Of a stretch of DNA of 64,000 bases, positions 50,392 to 59,223 are shown piece by piece. Below the pieces are notes generated by a model, which worked only from the letters and a program-made list of their open reading frames with translations, was not told the DNA's origin and made no database searches. The DNA is taken from positions 30,138-94,137 of the forward strand of contig CAMCVE010000010.1 of NCBI GenBank assembly GCA_945881775.1. Reading direction: 5' to 3'. The DNA is from Bacteriovorax stolpii. GTDB lineage: Bacteria > Bdellovibrionota > UBA2428. A program made the translations under genes and the position numbers. How positions within the stretch are numbered: position 1 is the stretch's first letter; every line of letters begins with the position of its first letter.

Positions 50392-51355
50392 CTTCTTGGA
50401 TCTGCTCCGGCGTCGTGCCGACGGCGAGGATGCCACCCTTGAAGAGTTCTTCACGATTCGAATAGGAGTCGTCGATTTCAAAACCATGAACTCCGGCTCT
50501 TTGCAGGCGGGTGACGAGCACGGGATCGCTTGTCACTTGAAGAAGGGCTGCAAGGCCGTTCTCGAAGACTGCGGACTTGAGGAAGTAAGCGGGCCTCACG
50601 CCAAATCCTTTCACAAGACCCACGTCCAAAATCATCTCAAGAGAGATCGCATTAAAGTAGGGGCTCTCATTGAAGCGGCCTTCTCGCGACACCACGAGGC
50701 TCGCGGATTTTTGGGAAGCATCCACAAAGAATCCGCTCGATCCATAGAGATCACGGCTGTCGACGATCTCGAAGGGGCGCTGACGTTTGACGGCTGCGAG
50801 GATATCGGCGCGTGCGGTGAGCACGGCATCAAAAGAGTTGAGAAGAGCAAGGCGGCTCTCGTTTGAATTCGGAGACTGCGTGACACGGTCGCTCTCGGAG
50901 CTGATGACGAGGCGGGGGATCTCGGCCTTGAGGCCGCGCTCAAGGTCTGCGAGGTTTTTAAAAGTTTCGGCTTCTCCGTCAAGACGGCTCGCGATGAGGT
51001 CCGTCGTGTCGTAGTGCGTGGGGTAGAAGAGAGTGTTGCCGCGCAGAGCGACGGCGAGGGCGAGCTGCTCGGCGCTCAGGCCGCGCTGGTACGACATATC
51101 CTCCAGAACGATTTTCTTCACAAGCGCACTCGGTCCAAAAAAAGATCCAAGCTGACGCTCAAAAACGAGCGAGTAAATTTCTTCGATGGCACGGGCACGG
51201 CGGATTTCGGGAATGTTATAGGACTTGTTCAGATCGAGGCGGGCCTCGAGGGCTGCTGCCTTTTCTTTGTAACCGAGCGGAGAGCTTTGGGCCAAGGCAC
51301 CTTGAGTTGTGAGTAAGATTAGGGTGAGTAGCGCGGAGCGGGATACGAGCGTCAT
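50369..51355 (-). CDS. Exported hypothetical protein
   Basis: 328 aa from ATG 51355, chosen for the AGGAGG five to six bases upstream; an ATG at 51379 lacks it. A Sec signal (MTLVSRSALLTLILLTTQGALA) is followed by a mainly helical domain (ALEARLDLNKSYNIPEIRRARAIEEIYSL). No family recognised. Residues ~215-260 alternate like a beta sheet. There are no Cys in the mature protein and no membrane helix, so it is probably periplasmic. Its 3' end overlaps the sigma-54 regulator on the other strand by 23 bp. Confidence 0.7.
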   Translation of the reverse strand: MTLVSRSALLTLILLTTQGALAQSSPLGYKEKAAALEARLDLNKSYNIPEIRRARAIEEIYSLVFERQLGSFFGPSALVKKIVLEDMSYQRGLSAEQLALAVALRGNTLFYPTHYDTTDLIASRLDGEAETFKNLADLERGLKAEIPRLVISSESDRVTQSPNSNESRLALLNSFDAVLTARADILAAVKRQRPFEIVDSRDLYGSSGFFVDASQKSASLVVSREGRFNESPYFNAISLEMILDVGLVKGFGVRPAYFLKSAVFENGLAALLQVTSDPVLVTRLQRAGVHGFEIDDSYSNREELFKGGILAVGTTPEQIQEVIALLFP

Positions 51356-51432
51356 GCGAGTCCTCCTAGACCTTTTCATGTCTAGGATGCCTGTTCATGG
51401 GAGGCAAATGAGTCCTGGTCTGTGGAGAGCTC

Positions 51433-51753
51433 TTAACGGTCGAATGACGCCATGCCGCCCTCGGGCACTTTGCCCGAGTTGATGGCTTCTTTGAGAACTT
51501 GTGAGACCTTGAAGGTCATCACGCGACGGGCAGAAATCTCCATCGCGTCACCGGTTTGAGGGTTGCGGCCCATGCGGGAGCGCTTGTCGCGTAGGACAAA
51601 GTTCCCAAATCCCGAAATCTTCACGTCTTCGCCAACGCTGAGAGAGGATTTGATTGATTCGAAGACGGTTTCAACAAGATCAGCGGCTTCGAGTTTGGAG
51701 TAGCCGCAGGTCTGAGCCACTCGTTCCACAATATCGAATTTCGTAAGAGTCAT
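51433..51753 (-). CDS. ihfA: Integration host factor / HU-family DNA-bending protein
   Basis: 106 aa from ATG 51753 with GGGGGA upstream (a TTG at 51765 is the alternative). Family pattern: MTLTKFDIVERVAQTCGYSKLEAADLVE, VKISGFGNFVLRDKRSRMGRNPQTGD (given here as about residues 44-69) and ARRVMTFKVSQVLKEAIN. The KISGFGNF and GRNPQTGD blocks are IHF-alpha type rather than HU. It bends DNA and would assist sigma-54 promoters such as those activated by the two NtrC-type regulators nearby; that link is inference. The C-terminus has a short acidic tail. Confidence 0.88.
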   Translation of the reverse strand: MTLTKFDIVERVAQTCGYSKLEAADLVETVFESIKSSLSVGEDVKISGFGNFVLRDKRSRMGRNPQTGDAMEISARRVMTFKVSQVLKEAINSGKVPEGGMASFDR

Positions 51754-51870
51754 TTCATCCCCCAAGAAGAACGACCCGACACCGCGTGGGTCACCTACTA
51801 ATCGATGCTAACTTAAGTTTTTGTATTTTCTAGTGCCCCCAATGTGAATTGGGGCACTTGGTGCAGTGCG

Positions 51871-52878
51871 CTATGTGTTGAGATTTTGGCGTTTGGGAAA
51901 GCCGAGCACTGCGGCGATCTCCGGAGCCCCCACCAAACACTGCAGAAGTCGGTCGAGGCCCACAGCAATTCCACCCGCCTCTGAGAGCACCTCAAGGGCG
52001 CCCAAAAACTCCTCATCGAGTTCGGGACTTTCTCCGTAGATCGCGCGGCGCAGGGCCTGATCGGCTTCCGAGCGACGCCGCTGCTCTGTTGGGTCGGTAA
52101 GTTCCCCGAAAGCGTTGCCGAGCTCTGTGCCACGGAAATAGAATTCAAAACGTTCCGCGAGGTGAGGGCGGTCCCGGCGACGGCGCGAAAGAGCAGCCAT
52201 CTCAACTGGATAGTCCCATAAGAAGACCAGATCCATTTTCTGAAAGCGCACTTCTAGCACACTCACCACAAGCCAGTTGAACGCGTCCTCGAAATTGGAG
52301 TTCTCGGGGAGGTCTTTGAATCCGGCCTCTCGGGCGCGTCGCGCGAGGCTTTCTTGTTCACCGTTGCGAAGGATCAGGTCGAGTGAGAGGCCGCAGAACT
52401 CCTCAAAAGCCTCACAAACACGGAAATGTCGTACATTTTGCCAAGCCTCAGGGTCTTTCGAAAAACTATCAGCAAGAGTTGCCACAAGCTCCTCAGCGTC
52501 ACGTGCAATGTCCAGATACGAGCCCGGATGACGGTACCACTCGAGCATCGTGAATTCGGGCTGATGACGTCGACTGAGTTCGCCGTTACGAAAGGAACGC
52601 GAGATCTCGAAGATCTTGGGAAGGCCCGAGGCGAGCGCTTTCTTGAGGTGGTACTCAGGCGAAGTCGGCAAATAGAAGGTCTCACGAGGGCCGCTGCCCA
52701 TCGAGGGCACGAATTCCGTTTTGAAATACTCCAAATGAGCTTCGAGCCCAGGATTGGTCACCAAAAGCGGAGTTTCGACTTCCACGAAGCCCCGCGTGTT
52801 TACAAAGAACTCGCGAGTGCCTTTAATGAAGAGGTGCCTCAATACGAGAAGTTCTTTCGAAGGCAGACCCGGGTTCAT
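51871..52878 (-). CDS. epmA: Elongation factor P--beta-lysine ligase (EpmA, LysRS paralogue)
   Basis: 335 aa from ATG 52878 (52914 gives 12 extra residues). It is a class II aminoacyl-tRNA synthetase core without an anticodon-binding domain: FFVNTRGFVEVETPLL (motif 1), EISRSFRNGELSRRHQPEFTMLEWYR (motif 2 at about 106-131) and GIAVGLDRLLQCLVGA (motif 3). EpmA attaches (R)-beta-lysine to a Lys of EF-P to help translate proline runs. efp and epmB are not in the window. Its start faces that of the neighbouring repeat protein almost base to base. Confidence 0.92.
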   Translation of the reverse strand: MNPGLPSKELLVLRHLFIKGTREFFVNTRGFVEVETPLLVTNPGLEAHLEYFKTEFVPSMGSGPRETFYLPTSPEYHLKKALASGLPKIFEISRSFRNGELSRRHQPEFTMLEWYRHPGSYLDIARDAEELVATLADSFSKDPEAWQNVRHFRVCEAFEEFCGLSLDLILRNGEQESLARRAREAGFKDLPENSNFEDAFNWLVVSVLEVRFQKMDLVFLWDYPVEMAALSRRRRDRPHLAERFEFYFRGTELGNAFGELTDPTEQRRRSEADQALRRAIYGESPELDEEFLGALEVLSEAGGIAVGLDRLLQCLVGAPEIAAVLGFPKRQNLNT

Positions 52879-52881
52879 GGA

Positions 52882-54360
52882 CTGAGTTCTAAGGCGAGAC
52901 TCGGTCTCTGGCAAACGCTTGCGGTGTGGCTCTGTCTTGGGTCAGGCTTGGGGCACGCGTCGTCTCGCTATTCCTGCGCCGAGATCTCCAATCCAAAATT
53001 CCTTCAGGCTTTTAATATCGAAAAAAATGGTGACCCCCTTTTTCGGGCATTGTTTGAGGATCAGGTCGCAGCGCTGAAGTTTAAGGAGGGGTGCATCGCC
53101 AAACGCTGGCAAGTGCTCGACGCCCTCTACCGCGAATTGCCGGCGGAGCCGCTTAAGAAAGCTGAGCTTCAGATTCTTGTGGGTCGCATGCGGCTCATGC
53201 AGGGGTCGGGCGACCTCGGCGACGAGCACTTCAGCCTCGCGCTGACATTTTCTCCAAAAAACTCACAAGCTCTCTATTACGCGGCAGAGGGTGCGCGAAA
53301 AAAAGGAGATCGTGAAAAAGAGCGAGCCTTGCTCGAGAATCTCGCACTTTCAGATTTTCAAAAACATCCGGCTCAGAAGGAGCTCTTCGATGAGGCGTTT
53401 GATCGGCTGAGCTCCCTCGTAACGGCTTCAAAAGCGGAAGAACTCATTGAAGGAGCTTGGAAGCGCCTCGATCGCACGTCGCGACTGAGGGCCAAGCGCG
53501 GACTTGAGATCGCAGACTACTTCCGCGACCCCAAAAAGATGGAGCGTTATTTCTCGGACGCCTTTGGTTCAGGCGAGTTGAATAATGCTCCACCCTGGGC
53601 GCATTTTCTAAGGGCGCGTTACTATCTCCACAAGCAAGACATGCCCTCTGCGCTTGAGAGTTTCGATCGCTCGATATCAGGGCGGAAGGAATTCACCGAG
53701 AAAGACTACCGAGACACCGAATCGTGGCTTGAGCTCGCGAGTGCAAACCAGAGTTTAAGGTATTTGCGCAAGTGGTGTGAAATTGCGCTGAAGCAAGGCT
53801 GGTTGAGGTCGCTTGAGATCAACAAGCTCAAACAACTCAAGCGTTACTACGTGCAAGCTCTCGAAGGGGGCGCCATCGACGCGAAAGCTCCCGTACGAGA
53901 TCTTGAGCGTGCGCAGAAAATATTACCCAGCGCCCCAGAGATCATGTTGCTCACTGTGGAGGTCTTGCTTGGGCAGCGCGCGCCTCTGCGTCCCGAGGGG
54001 GGCTATCGGAATCAAAAGGTGGCCTTCGAAAAAGCGCGCACGTTGCTTCGCTATTTACAGAACCAAGAACTCGTGGCGCTCGACGCTTCCTATCTGGAGG
54101 TGTGGATGGATTGGGGGCTGGGTCGCTTGCAACAAGTACGCGGACGCTCTGACATCGTCTTTTCTGAGCTACAGCAGGGTAAGGTCTTTCGTCGCGAAGC
54201 TTCGCTCGCAAACTTCTGGGAGATCTGTCGTCGCCTCTACACGAGGACGCGCGCCCTACGGGACTACCGCGCCAAGCTCAGGCTCATCTCCAACGATCCA
54301 CAGGTGGCAGAAAGCGTTCGGCAGTCCGCCGAAAAAGAGCTAAAGACGCTTCCACAATGA
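52882..54360 (+). CDS. Exported helical-repeat (TPR-like) protein
   Basis: About 492 aa; start uncertain. The frame is open well upstream but shadows epmA there; a signal-like stretch (LGLWQTLAVWLCLGSGLGHA) begins near 52900, so a CTG at 52882, a GTG at 52924 or an ATG at 52732 are candidates. The mature protein is a string of antiparallel helices with TPR-like alternation of Ala/Leu/Tyr (LQILVGRMRLMQGSGDLGDEHFSLALTFSPKNSQALYYAAEGARKKGD). It is likely periplasmic. Its stop overlaps the prmA start (ATGA), so the genes are co-translated, though they share no obvious role. Confidence 0.65.
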   Translation: MSSKARLGLWQTLAVWLCLGSGLGHASSRYSCAEISNPKFLQAFNIEKNGDPLFRALFEDQVAALKFKEGCIAKRWQVLDALYRELPAEPLKKAELQILVGRMRLMQGSGDLGDEHFSLALTFSPKNSQALYYAAEGARKKGDREKERALLENLALSDFQKHPAQKELFDEAFDRLSSLVTASKAEELIEGAWKRLDRTSRLRAKRGLEIADYFRDPKKMERYFSDAFGSGELNNAPPWAHFLRARYYLHKQDMPSALESFDRSISGRKEFTEKDYRDTESWLELASANQSLRYLRKWCEIALKQGWLRSLEINKLKQLKRYYVQALEGGAIDAKAPVRDLERAQKILPSAPEIMLLTVEVLLGQRAPLRPEGGYRNQKVAFEKARTLLRYLQNQELVALDASYLEVWMDWGLGRLQQVRGRSDIVFSELQQGKVFRREASLANFWEICRRLYTRTRALRDYRAKLRLISNDPQVAESVRQSAEKELKTLPQ

Positions 54361-55436
54361 CCGATTCTCCAAGTCCTCACTACGGCGTTGCTCTGATGAG
54401 TTGTCCTCAGCGCAAAAGTCAAAAGATCACCGACGAGCTTTGGGGTTTTCCCGGGTGTCAGGGCCTTGAAGAGTTGCCCGATGCGGATGCGAGTTTCTAT
54501 GTGCCCAGTGCCGATTTTGAGATTCTCGAATTCGGATCCGAAGCCGCCGAGAAATGCGCTGAGTGGCTCGACTCGGGTGCCTTTCAGCGGACGCACTTTC
54601 AGCTGTTTCTTAAGGTCTACTTCGCTTTTGATCCTGACTTTCCGTTTCCTGAAGATTTTCGCGAGTACCTGTCGGCGCACGATAAAAAACTTCCTTGGGG
54701 TTGCGAGCTTCTGGCCTGGAATCCGCTCCCCGACACGGACTATCTCGAAAATTATAAGAAGAGCGTCAAGGGCGTCTCTATTGGTGAGAATCTTTGGGTG
54801 GGTCCACCTTGGGACACGGCGCCCGAAGGTCGCATCCCATTTTTTGTTGAGCCTGGAATGGCCTTCGGGACGGGTGATCATCCTACGACGCAGATGTGTC
54901 TCGAATCACTCGAGCGTCTCGCACAAATAAAAGATTTCCAACCACAACTCATTTACGACGTCGGCACAGGAAGCGGAATTCTTGCCGCAGCCGCCAGACA
55001 TTTTTTCCCCGAAGCCGAAATTATCATGACGGATCTGGACCCTCTTTGCGAAGTCGAAGTCAAAAAGACCTTCGCTCTGAACAAGCTTCCTGTGGAGCCG
55101 TGTCGTCTTGTTTGCGGCCCCCGAGCAGACTTGCGCCGTAGCTCGTCTGACTGGAGACCGGGCGATCTTCTGCTCTCGAATATTTACGCCGAAGTACTCG
55201 CTTCTCTCATTTCGGAGCTTGGAGCCTTGCTGAAGCCCGGAGCCCCTTGGGTGGTGAGTGGACTTCTCGAAGGTCCTGCAACCGTAGAATTTGAGGCCGA
55301 GGCGACCGAGAAACTCTTTAAGCTCGTCGAGCGCAGAACACAGACACGCGAGCGACCCGTTCTTCAGGCAGGTAAAAACCCAGGCCTGAGCCGCGAAGAC
55401 GAATCATGGGGCGCTCGCCTTTTTGAAAAACTTTAG
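54357..55436 (+). CDS. prmA: Ribosomal protein L11 methyltransferase
   Basis: 359 aa. C-terminal SAM methyltransferase of the PrmA type: VEPGMAFGTGDHPTTQMCLESLE (about residues 163-185), YDVGTGSGILAAAARHFF and LLSNIYAEVLASLISEL, where N-I-Y/L-A is the substrate loop. The ~160-residue N-terminal region, which binds L11, is less conserved but about the normal length or longer. It is translationally coupled to the repeat protein upstream. PrmA trimethylates L11. Confidence 0.9.
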   Translation: MTDSPSPHYGVALMSCPQRKSQKITDELWGFPGCQGLEELPDADASFYVPSADFEILEFGSEAAEKCAEWLDSGAFQRTHFQLFLKVYFAFDPDFPFPEDFREYLSAHDKKLPWGCELLAWNPLPDTDYLENYKKSVKGVSIGENLWVGPPWDTAPEGRIPFFVEPGMAFGTGDHPTTQMCLESLERLAQIKDFQPQLIYDVGTGSGILAAAARHFFPEAEIIMTDLDPLCEVEVKKTFALNKLPVEPCRLVCGPRADLRRSSSDWRPGDLLLSNIYAEVLASLISELGALLKPGAPWVVSGLLEGPATVEFEAEATEKLFKLVERRTQTRERPVLQAGKNPGLSREDESWGARLFEKL

Positions 55437-55480
55437 CTCCGGTTGCCAGGTCGGGGGCGTCTGCTAACTTCGGTGTCACG

Positions 55481-56002
55481 ATGATTCTTAGCGGACCAGA
55501 AATTCAGAAACGTCGGGGCACTGACATTGTTATCGAGCCCTTCGAAGAAAAATTCGTCAATCCGAATTCCTACAATCTCCGCCTCGATAAGGCTCTTAAG
55601 GTTTACACCGAGATGCCTCTCGACATGAAGAAGGACAATCCCGCCAAGGATCTTGAGATTGGTCCCGAAGGAATTTTGCTCCAGCCCGGCACTCTCTATC
55701 TCGGTCGCACACTCGAGTACACGGAGACTCGCAATCTCGTGCCGATGCTTGAGGGCCGCTCCAGCGTGGGGCGTCTCGGACTTTTTGTGCACGTAACTGC
55801 GGGCTTTGGTGATGTGGGCTTCAAGGGCTTTTGGACGCTCGAGATGCATTGTATTCACCCCATTCGCATCTATGCGGGTGTGCCAATTTGCCAGATTTTC
55901 TATCACTCCGTCGAAGGCGAAATCCGCGAGTACACCAAGGGCAAATACCAAGCGAACTCCGGAATTCAGACTTCGCGTATGTGGATGGATTTCGTAAAAT
56001 AA
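55481..56002 (+). CDS. dcd: dCTP deaminase
   Basis: Converts dCTP to dUTP for dTMP synthesis, 173 aa. The family block LEGRSSVGRLGLFVHVTAGFGDVGFKGFWTLE (about residues 91-122) has the catalytic Glu and the Ser/Arg site, and NSYNLRL and YQANSGIQTSRMW are conserved. Bifunctional dCTP deaminase/dUTPase variants exist; sequence alone does not separate them. The start is ATG 55481, 44 bp after prmA. Confidence 0.95.
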   Translation: MILSGPEIQKRRGTDIVIEPFEEKFVNPNSYNLRLDKALKVYTEMPLDMKKDNPAKDLEIGPEGILLQPGTLYLGRTLEYTETRNLVPMLEGRSSVGRLGLFVHVTAGFGDVGFKGFWTLEMHCIHPIRIYAGVPICQIFYHSVEGEIREYTKGKYQANSGIQTSRMWMDFVK

Positions 56003-56008
56003 CGCCGA

Positions 56009-56416
56009 CTAACGGCGAGACTTATCGGAGTCCCAGCGCTCGAGTTTGTTTTCTTTGAAGTGAAGCGTGAGCGTCTCGTAGCGACGAGAGACGTGCGGAG
56101 ATCCTGAGGCGCCGAGAGGGTCGAGCGAAATGTTGGTCCGCCCAACGGTGCTCACGGGCATCACCGGAATATACTTTTCTCCCTTGAGGCGGAAGCTTCC
56201 AAGGCAGGTCATGTAGCTTTTAGCAGATCCACGACAATTTCCCGTTTGCGGAGAGAGCACTTTTACTTCTTCGAGACTCATTCCCACACGAAGAGAAGTC
56301 TCAACTTGAGTGAGGTCGGGATGAGCCTGGGGACTGGTGGGTTTTTCGGAAAGGGCGCAGGCACCCAAAAGGCAGCCGCTAACAAGTCCGACGAAGACGA
56401 GTGGGCTTGGTTTCAT
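56009..56416 (-). CDS. Small lipoprotein with SmpA/BamE-like core
   Basis: 135 aa from ATG 56416, which starts a lipoprotein signal (MKPSPLVFVGLVSGCLLGAC, Cys20). The longer frame upstream is an Ala/Pro-rich shadow of the neighbouring gene. The mature protein has VGMSLEEVKVLSP, like the RxGMsxxeV start of SmpA/BamE-fold proteins, with two Cys (NCRGSAKSYMTC) nearby. It is probably an outer-membrane lipoprotein, function unknown. Its ATG lies 2 bp from the stop of the Cys-rich gene, so they form an operon. Confidence 0.68.
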   Translation of the reverse strand: MKPSPLVFVGLVSGCLLGACALSEKPTSPQAHPDLTQVETSLRVGMSLEEVKVLSPQTGNCRGSAKSYMTCLGSFRLKGEKYIPVMPVSTVGRTNISLDPLGASGSPHVSRRYETLTLHFKENKLERWDSDKSRR

Positions 56417-56417
56417 T

Positions 56418-56801
56418 CTAGGCGCCGCCGCAGGATCCGCAACCGGCCTCAGCGGGAGGCAGGCCCCCTTCGAGCTTGATCTCTTTGCAGGTGTCGCACT
56501 CGCCGGAGCCGCACTCTTTGCCGCCTTCTTCGCAGGGGCGGCGCGTTTTGAGGTCCCAGGTGAGCATCTCCCAGTCCTTGAAAGTCCGCGAGGCGTGGCT
56601 CCGGGCTTCCTCAAAGCGTGCGAACTCATGGTGCTCAATTTCATTGTAGGGAAGCTGAGTGTGGATAAATACCTGGAAAACTTCTGAAGAATTTGCGGGG
56701 TCCCACACGCTGTTAATTCCACCTTCATTTCGGCCATTTACAAACACAACGCGGTGCATTTCTTCGGGCTTTAGCGCCATGATTCGGAGAGAGTTATTCA
56801 C
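56418..56801 (-). CDS. Cys-rich hypothetical protein
   Basis: 127 aa from GTG 56801 (GAGG seven bases upstream); ATG 56780 is less supported. Residues 1-80 look globular (VVFVNGRNEGGINSVWDPANSSEVFQVFIHTQLPY). The C-terminal 40 residues hold six Cys spaced C-x6-C-x4-C-x2-C-x15-C-x2-C, ending GCGSCGGA, which suggests a zinc or iron-sulfur site. No signal peptide is present. Family unknown. It is followed by the small lipoprotein. Confidence 0.68.
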   Translation of the reverse strand: MNNSLRIMALKPEEMHRVVFVNGRNEGGINSVWDPANSSEVFQVFIHTQLPYNEIEHHEFARFEEARSHASRTFKDWEMLTWDLKTRRPCEEGGKECGSGECDTCKEIKLEGGLPPAEAGCGSCGGA

Positions 56802-56883
56802 AAGTTATCCTCATACATAAGGCGAACTAAAGTCACCTATAAGTTTTTCTTTTAGTATCAGTCCAGTTAAGGACAGCGTTCGC

Positions 56884-59148
56884 TCAAACGTAGCGAGCTT
56901 TGATGAGCTCCACAAGGGCCTCTTGAGCACCCTTGGGACCATAACCAAAGCGCTCTTGCAGTCCTTTATAGACCTTCATGAGCATTTGTCGAGATTCGCT
57001 GAGTTGTTGGGCGTCGGACGAGGCCTCGGTGACAGCCTCGATCTCTTTGAGGTCCAAGACGAGCGCGCCCATCGAGCGGATCTTTGAGTTCTGCGACTCG
57101 CGGAAGTGGCCGACAAGCTTTTCCATAAGGTCTGGGAAAATTTCAACGTAAGGCAGTTCATCGCCCATGATGCGCTTGGAGTTGTCCACAGACCAAGCGC
57201 CAAGCCGGGCGATGATGTTCTTACGAAATTCTGCTGAGGCGCCCGAAGGAACGGCAGCGAGCTGCTCGAACTCTTTCATGAGCGAAGCATCGGGGTCTTC
57301 ACTCTTGCCCGTCACTCGGTTGCGAATCTTTTCGCCGCGCACGTGGTGGGTGGTGTGGAAAACGTAATTTTTCAGGAACTCGCGGAGTTGATGATTCTGC
57401 TCGAGATCGAGGCTCTCTCGCATTTCTTCTTCGACCCAGTCGAGCCACACCTTGCGCACTTCTTCGATGAGGCCCTCGAAGTTGTGGTAGAGGCCTATCG
57501 ACTCTTGGCGAAGGTACTCAAAATCTTGGGGGCGTTTTACGAGCTCACGAAGCTCCGCAAATATTGCGTTAGGGCTTAGCGTGGGGAACTGATCGTTTTG
57601 AGCGGTGATCTGGAGCAGTGCTTTGAGCTCGCGCGCCGAGGGACCCAGCAGTCCTTCGTAGTAGGGCAGGCGCTGATGTTCGGCCGCAAGTTCTTCGATA
57701 TGGCCGCGCAGCTCACGGCGTTGTTCTTCGCTCAGGCTCTCGGGTACTTCGCCACTGTTGTAGATGAGGGCTTTGTCGATCGGCGACAGCGACTCGAGGA
57801 CCTTGCTCAGCAGGGCGTTCTTGTTTTTGAGAAGAGGTTTTTTGAGTCGTGCGGCAACAGCCCAGAGAGCAAGAAGCTTCGTCGTGTGGGGTACAATCTC
57901 TTTACTCCCGGCAGCTTTGCGAGCGGTGTCGAGGTAGATTTTCTCTTCTTCGCTGAAGCGAAGCAGGTAGGGAACTTTCACGAGCTCGATGCGCGCCTTG
58001 AAGCTGTTGTATTCGGGGTGTTCGCGGAAGGCTTCGAGCTGACGGTCGTTTGTGCTCCCGATAAACACGGTGTCTAAGAACACGAGAATGCCGCCTAGTG
58101 AGAGGGTCCCTGTCTCTGAGGTTGAGAGCAGGTATTTGAAATGCTCGATAGGGCGCTTGAGGAGATCGTTGAACTCGACCATGCCTCGGTTGCCGTCGAT
58201 GAGATGTCCCTCGAGTTGAAAGAGATTCAGGGATTGCAGCGAGGCAGGCAAGTTGGCGAGGGATCTGTCGAGCGTCACTTGGCGCATGCCCGCGTCGACT
58301 GCGAGCTGGGGCTCGATGGTGACGAGTCCTTTGCGCAGTCGTGTCGACAGATAGAGGCGCTCCACGCGCACGTGACGAAGCACTTTCGAAATGTCTCCCC
58401 CGTAATTATTCATGAGAGCTTCGAAGATGAGCGAATTTTTATGAGAAAGTTCCGCGCGCAGGAAAGACTCACGACAGATTTCAAGGCGCTTGTGTTCAGC
58501 GGGAGAGGTGGCCGACGAAAGCCACGAATCGAAAAGTGCTTCGCGCTCAGTGCGCGGCACAAGATAAAGGGGGTTTTCGCTCAGCTCGCTGCGCACAATG
58601 GCTCCGATCTGATCTTGCTCAAGGCGCGCATAAGAGTCGGCGAAATTCTCGGTGGCCTTAGGTCCAATTCCAAGTGTTCGTCGGTCGTAGGAATCGTGAG
58701 GGAAAACCCAGCTAAAACTAAACGCCATGCCTTCTTCGCGCTGAGAGTAATCTTCGATGCCGTCGTAGAGAATGCGCACGAGACTCGATTTGGCAGAGCC
58801 ATTGGGTCCATGCATGAGAATGAGTTTGTCGGCGCGTCCCGCGTGCGAGAAGCCACGCAGGATTTTCACAAGGCGTTGTTGAACGGCTTCATGTCCCACA
58901 AGCGGTGTGGGTGATTCGACGGACGTGTGATTGAAGATCGTGTAGCGACGTTCCTGATGACGACGAACTTTCACGTCTTCGGTGCCCGAAAAGTCGATCG
59001 CATCGCAAATGTAGGCGGCGGCGTTGCGCGTGAAGCGGTAGGGCTGCTTCCGGCAAAGATCGAAATACTCTTCAAACGATAAAACCCGCTTCGAGTCTTC
59101 GAAGCGGGTTTTTACTGTGGATTGAATATTGTCTAATTCGAGGCTCAC
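56884..59148 (-). CDS. prkA: PrkA-family serine protein kinase / AAA+ protein
   Basis: 754 aa. The N-terminus (RVLSFEEYFDLCRKQPYRFTRNAAAYICDAIDFSG) and the AAA+ domain with Walker A HGPNGSAKSS (about residue 116) are typical of PrkA/YeaG. A long helical region follows with the C-terminal PrkA domain. In other bacteria PrkA acts in stress response and sporulation-like programmes with YeaH/SpoVR partners, which are absent here. It lies alone upstream of rpsR's operon on the same strand. Its function here is unproven. Confidence 0.9.
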   Translation of the reverse strand: MSLELDNIQSTVKTRFEDSKRVLSFEEYFDLCRKQPYRFTRNAAAYICDAIDFSGTEDVKVRRHQERRYTIFNHTSVESPTPLVGHEAVQQRLVKILRGFSHAGRADKLILMHGPNGSAKSSLVRILYDGIEDYSQREEGMAFSFSWVFPHDSYDRRTLGIGPKATENFADSYARLEQDQIGAIVRSELSENPLYLVPRTEREALFDSWLSSATSPAEHKRLEICRESFLRAELSHKNSLIFEALMNNYGGDISKVLRHVRVERLYLSTRLRKGLVTIEPQLAVDAGMRQVTLDRSLANLPASLQSLNLFQLEGHLIDGNRGMVEFNDLLKRPIEHFKYLLSTSETGTLSLGGILVFLDTVFIGSTNDRQLEAFREHPEYNSFKARIELVKVPYLLRFSEEEKIYLDTARKAAGSKEIVPHTTKLLALWAVAARLKKPLLKNKNALLSKVLESLSPIDKALIYNSGEVPESLSEEQRRELRGHIEELAAEHQRLPYYEGLLGPSARELKALLQITAQNDQFPTLSPNAIFAELRELVKRPQDFEYLRQESIGLYHNFEGLIEEVRKVWLDWVEEEMRESLDLEQNHQLREFLKNYVFHTTHHVRGEKIRNRVTGKSEDPDASLMKEFEQLAAVPSGASAEFRKNIIARLGAWSVDNSKRIMGDELPYVEIFPDLMEKLVGHFRESQNSKIRSMGALVLDLKEIEAVTEASSDAQQLSESRQMLMKVYKGLQERFGYGPKGAQEALVELIKARYV

Positions 59149-59223
59149 TCCTTCATTATACTGAAGGGTGAGTCATCTGGGGAACGATGTCGCGGTCTCG
59201 GACCGCTAATCCCTTGACGCGGC

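Noticed and set aside
56417..56737. Upstream extension of the small lipoprotein with Ala/Lys/Pro repeats
   Set aside because: It is the shadow of the Cys-rich gene in another frame; the lipoprotein signal begins at 56416.
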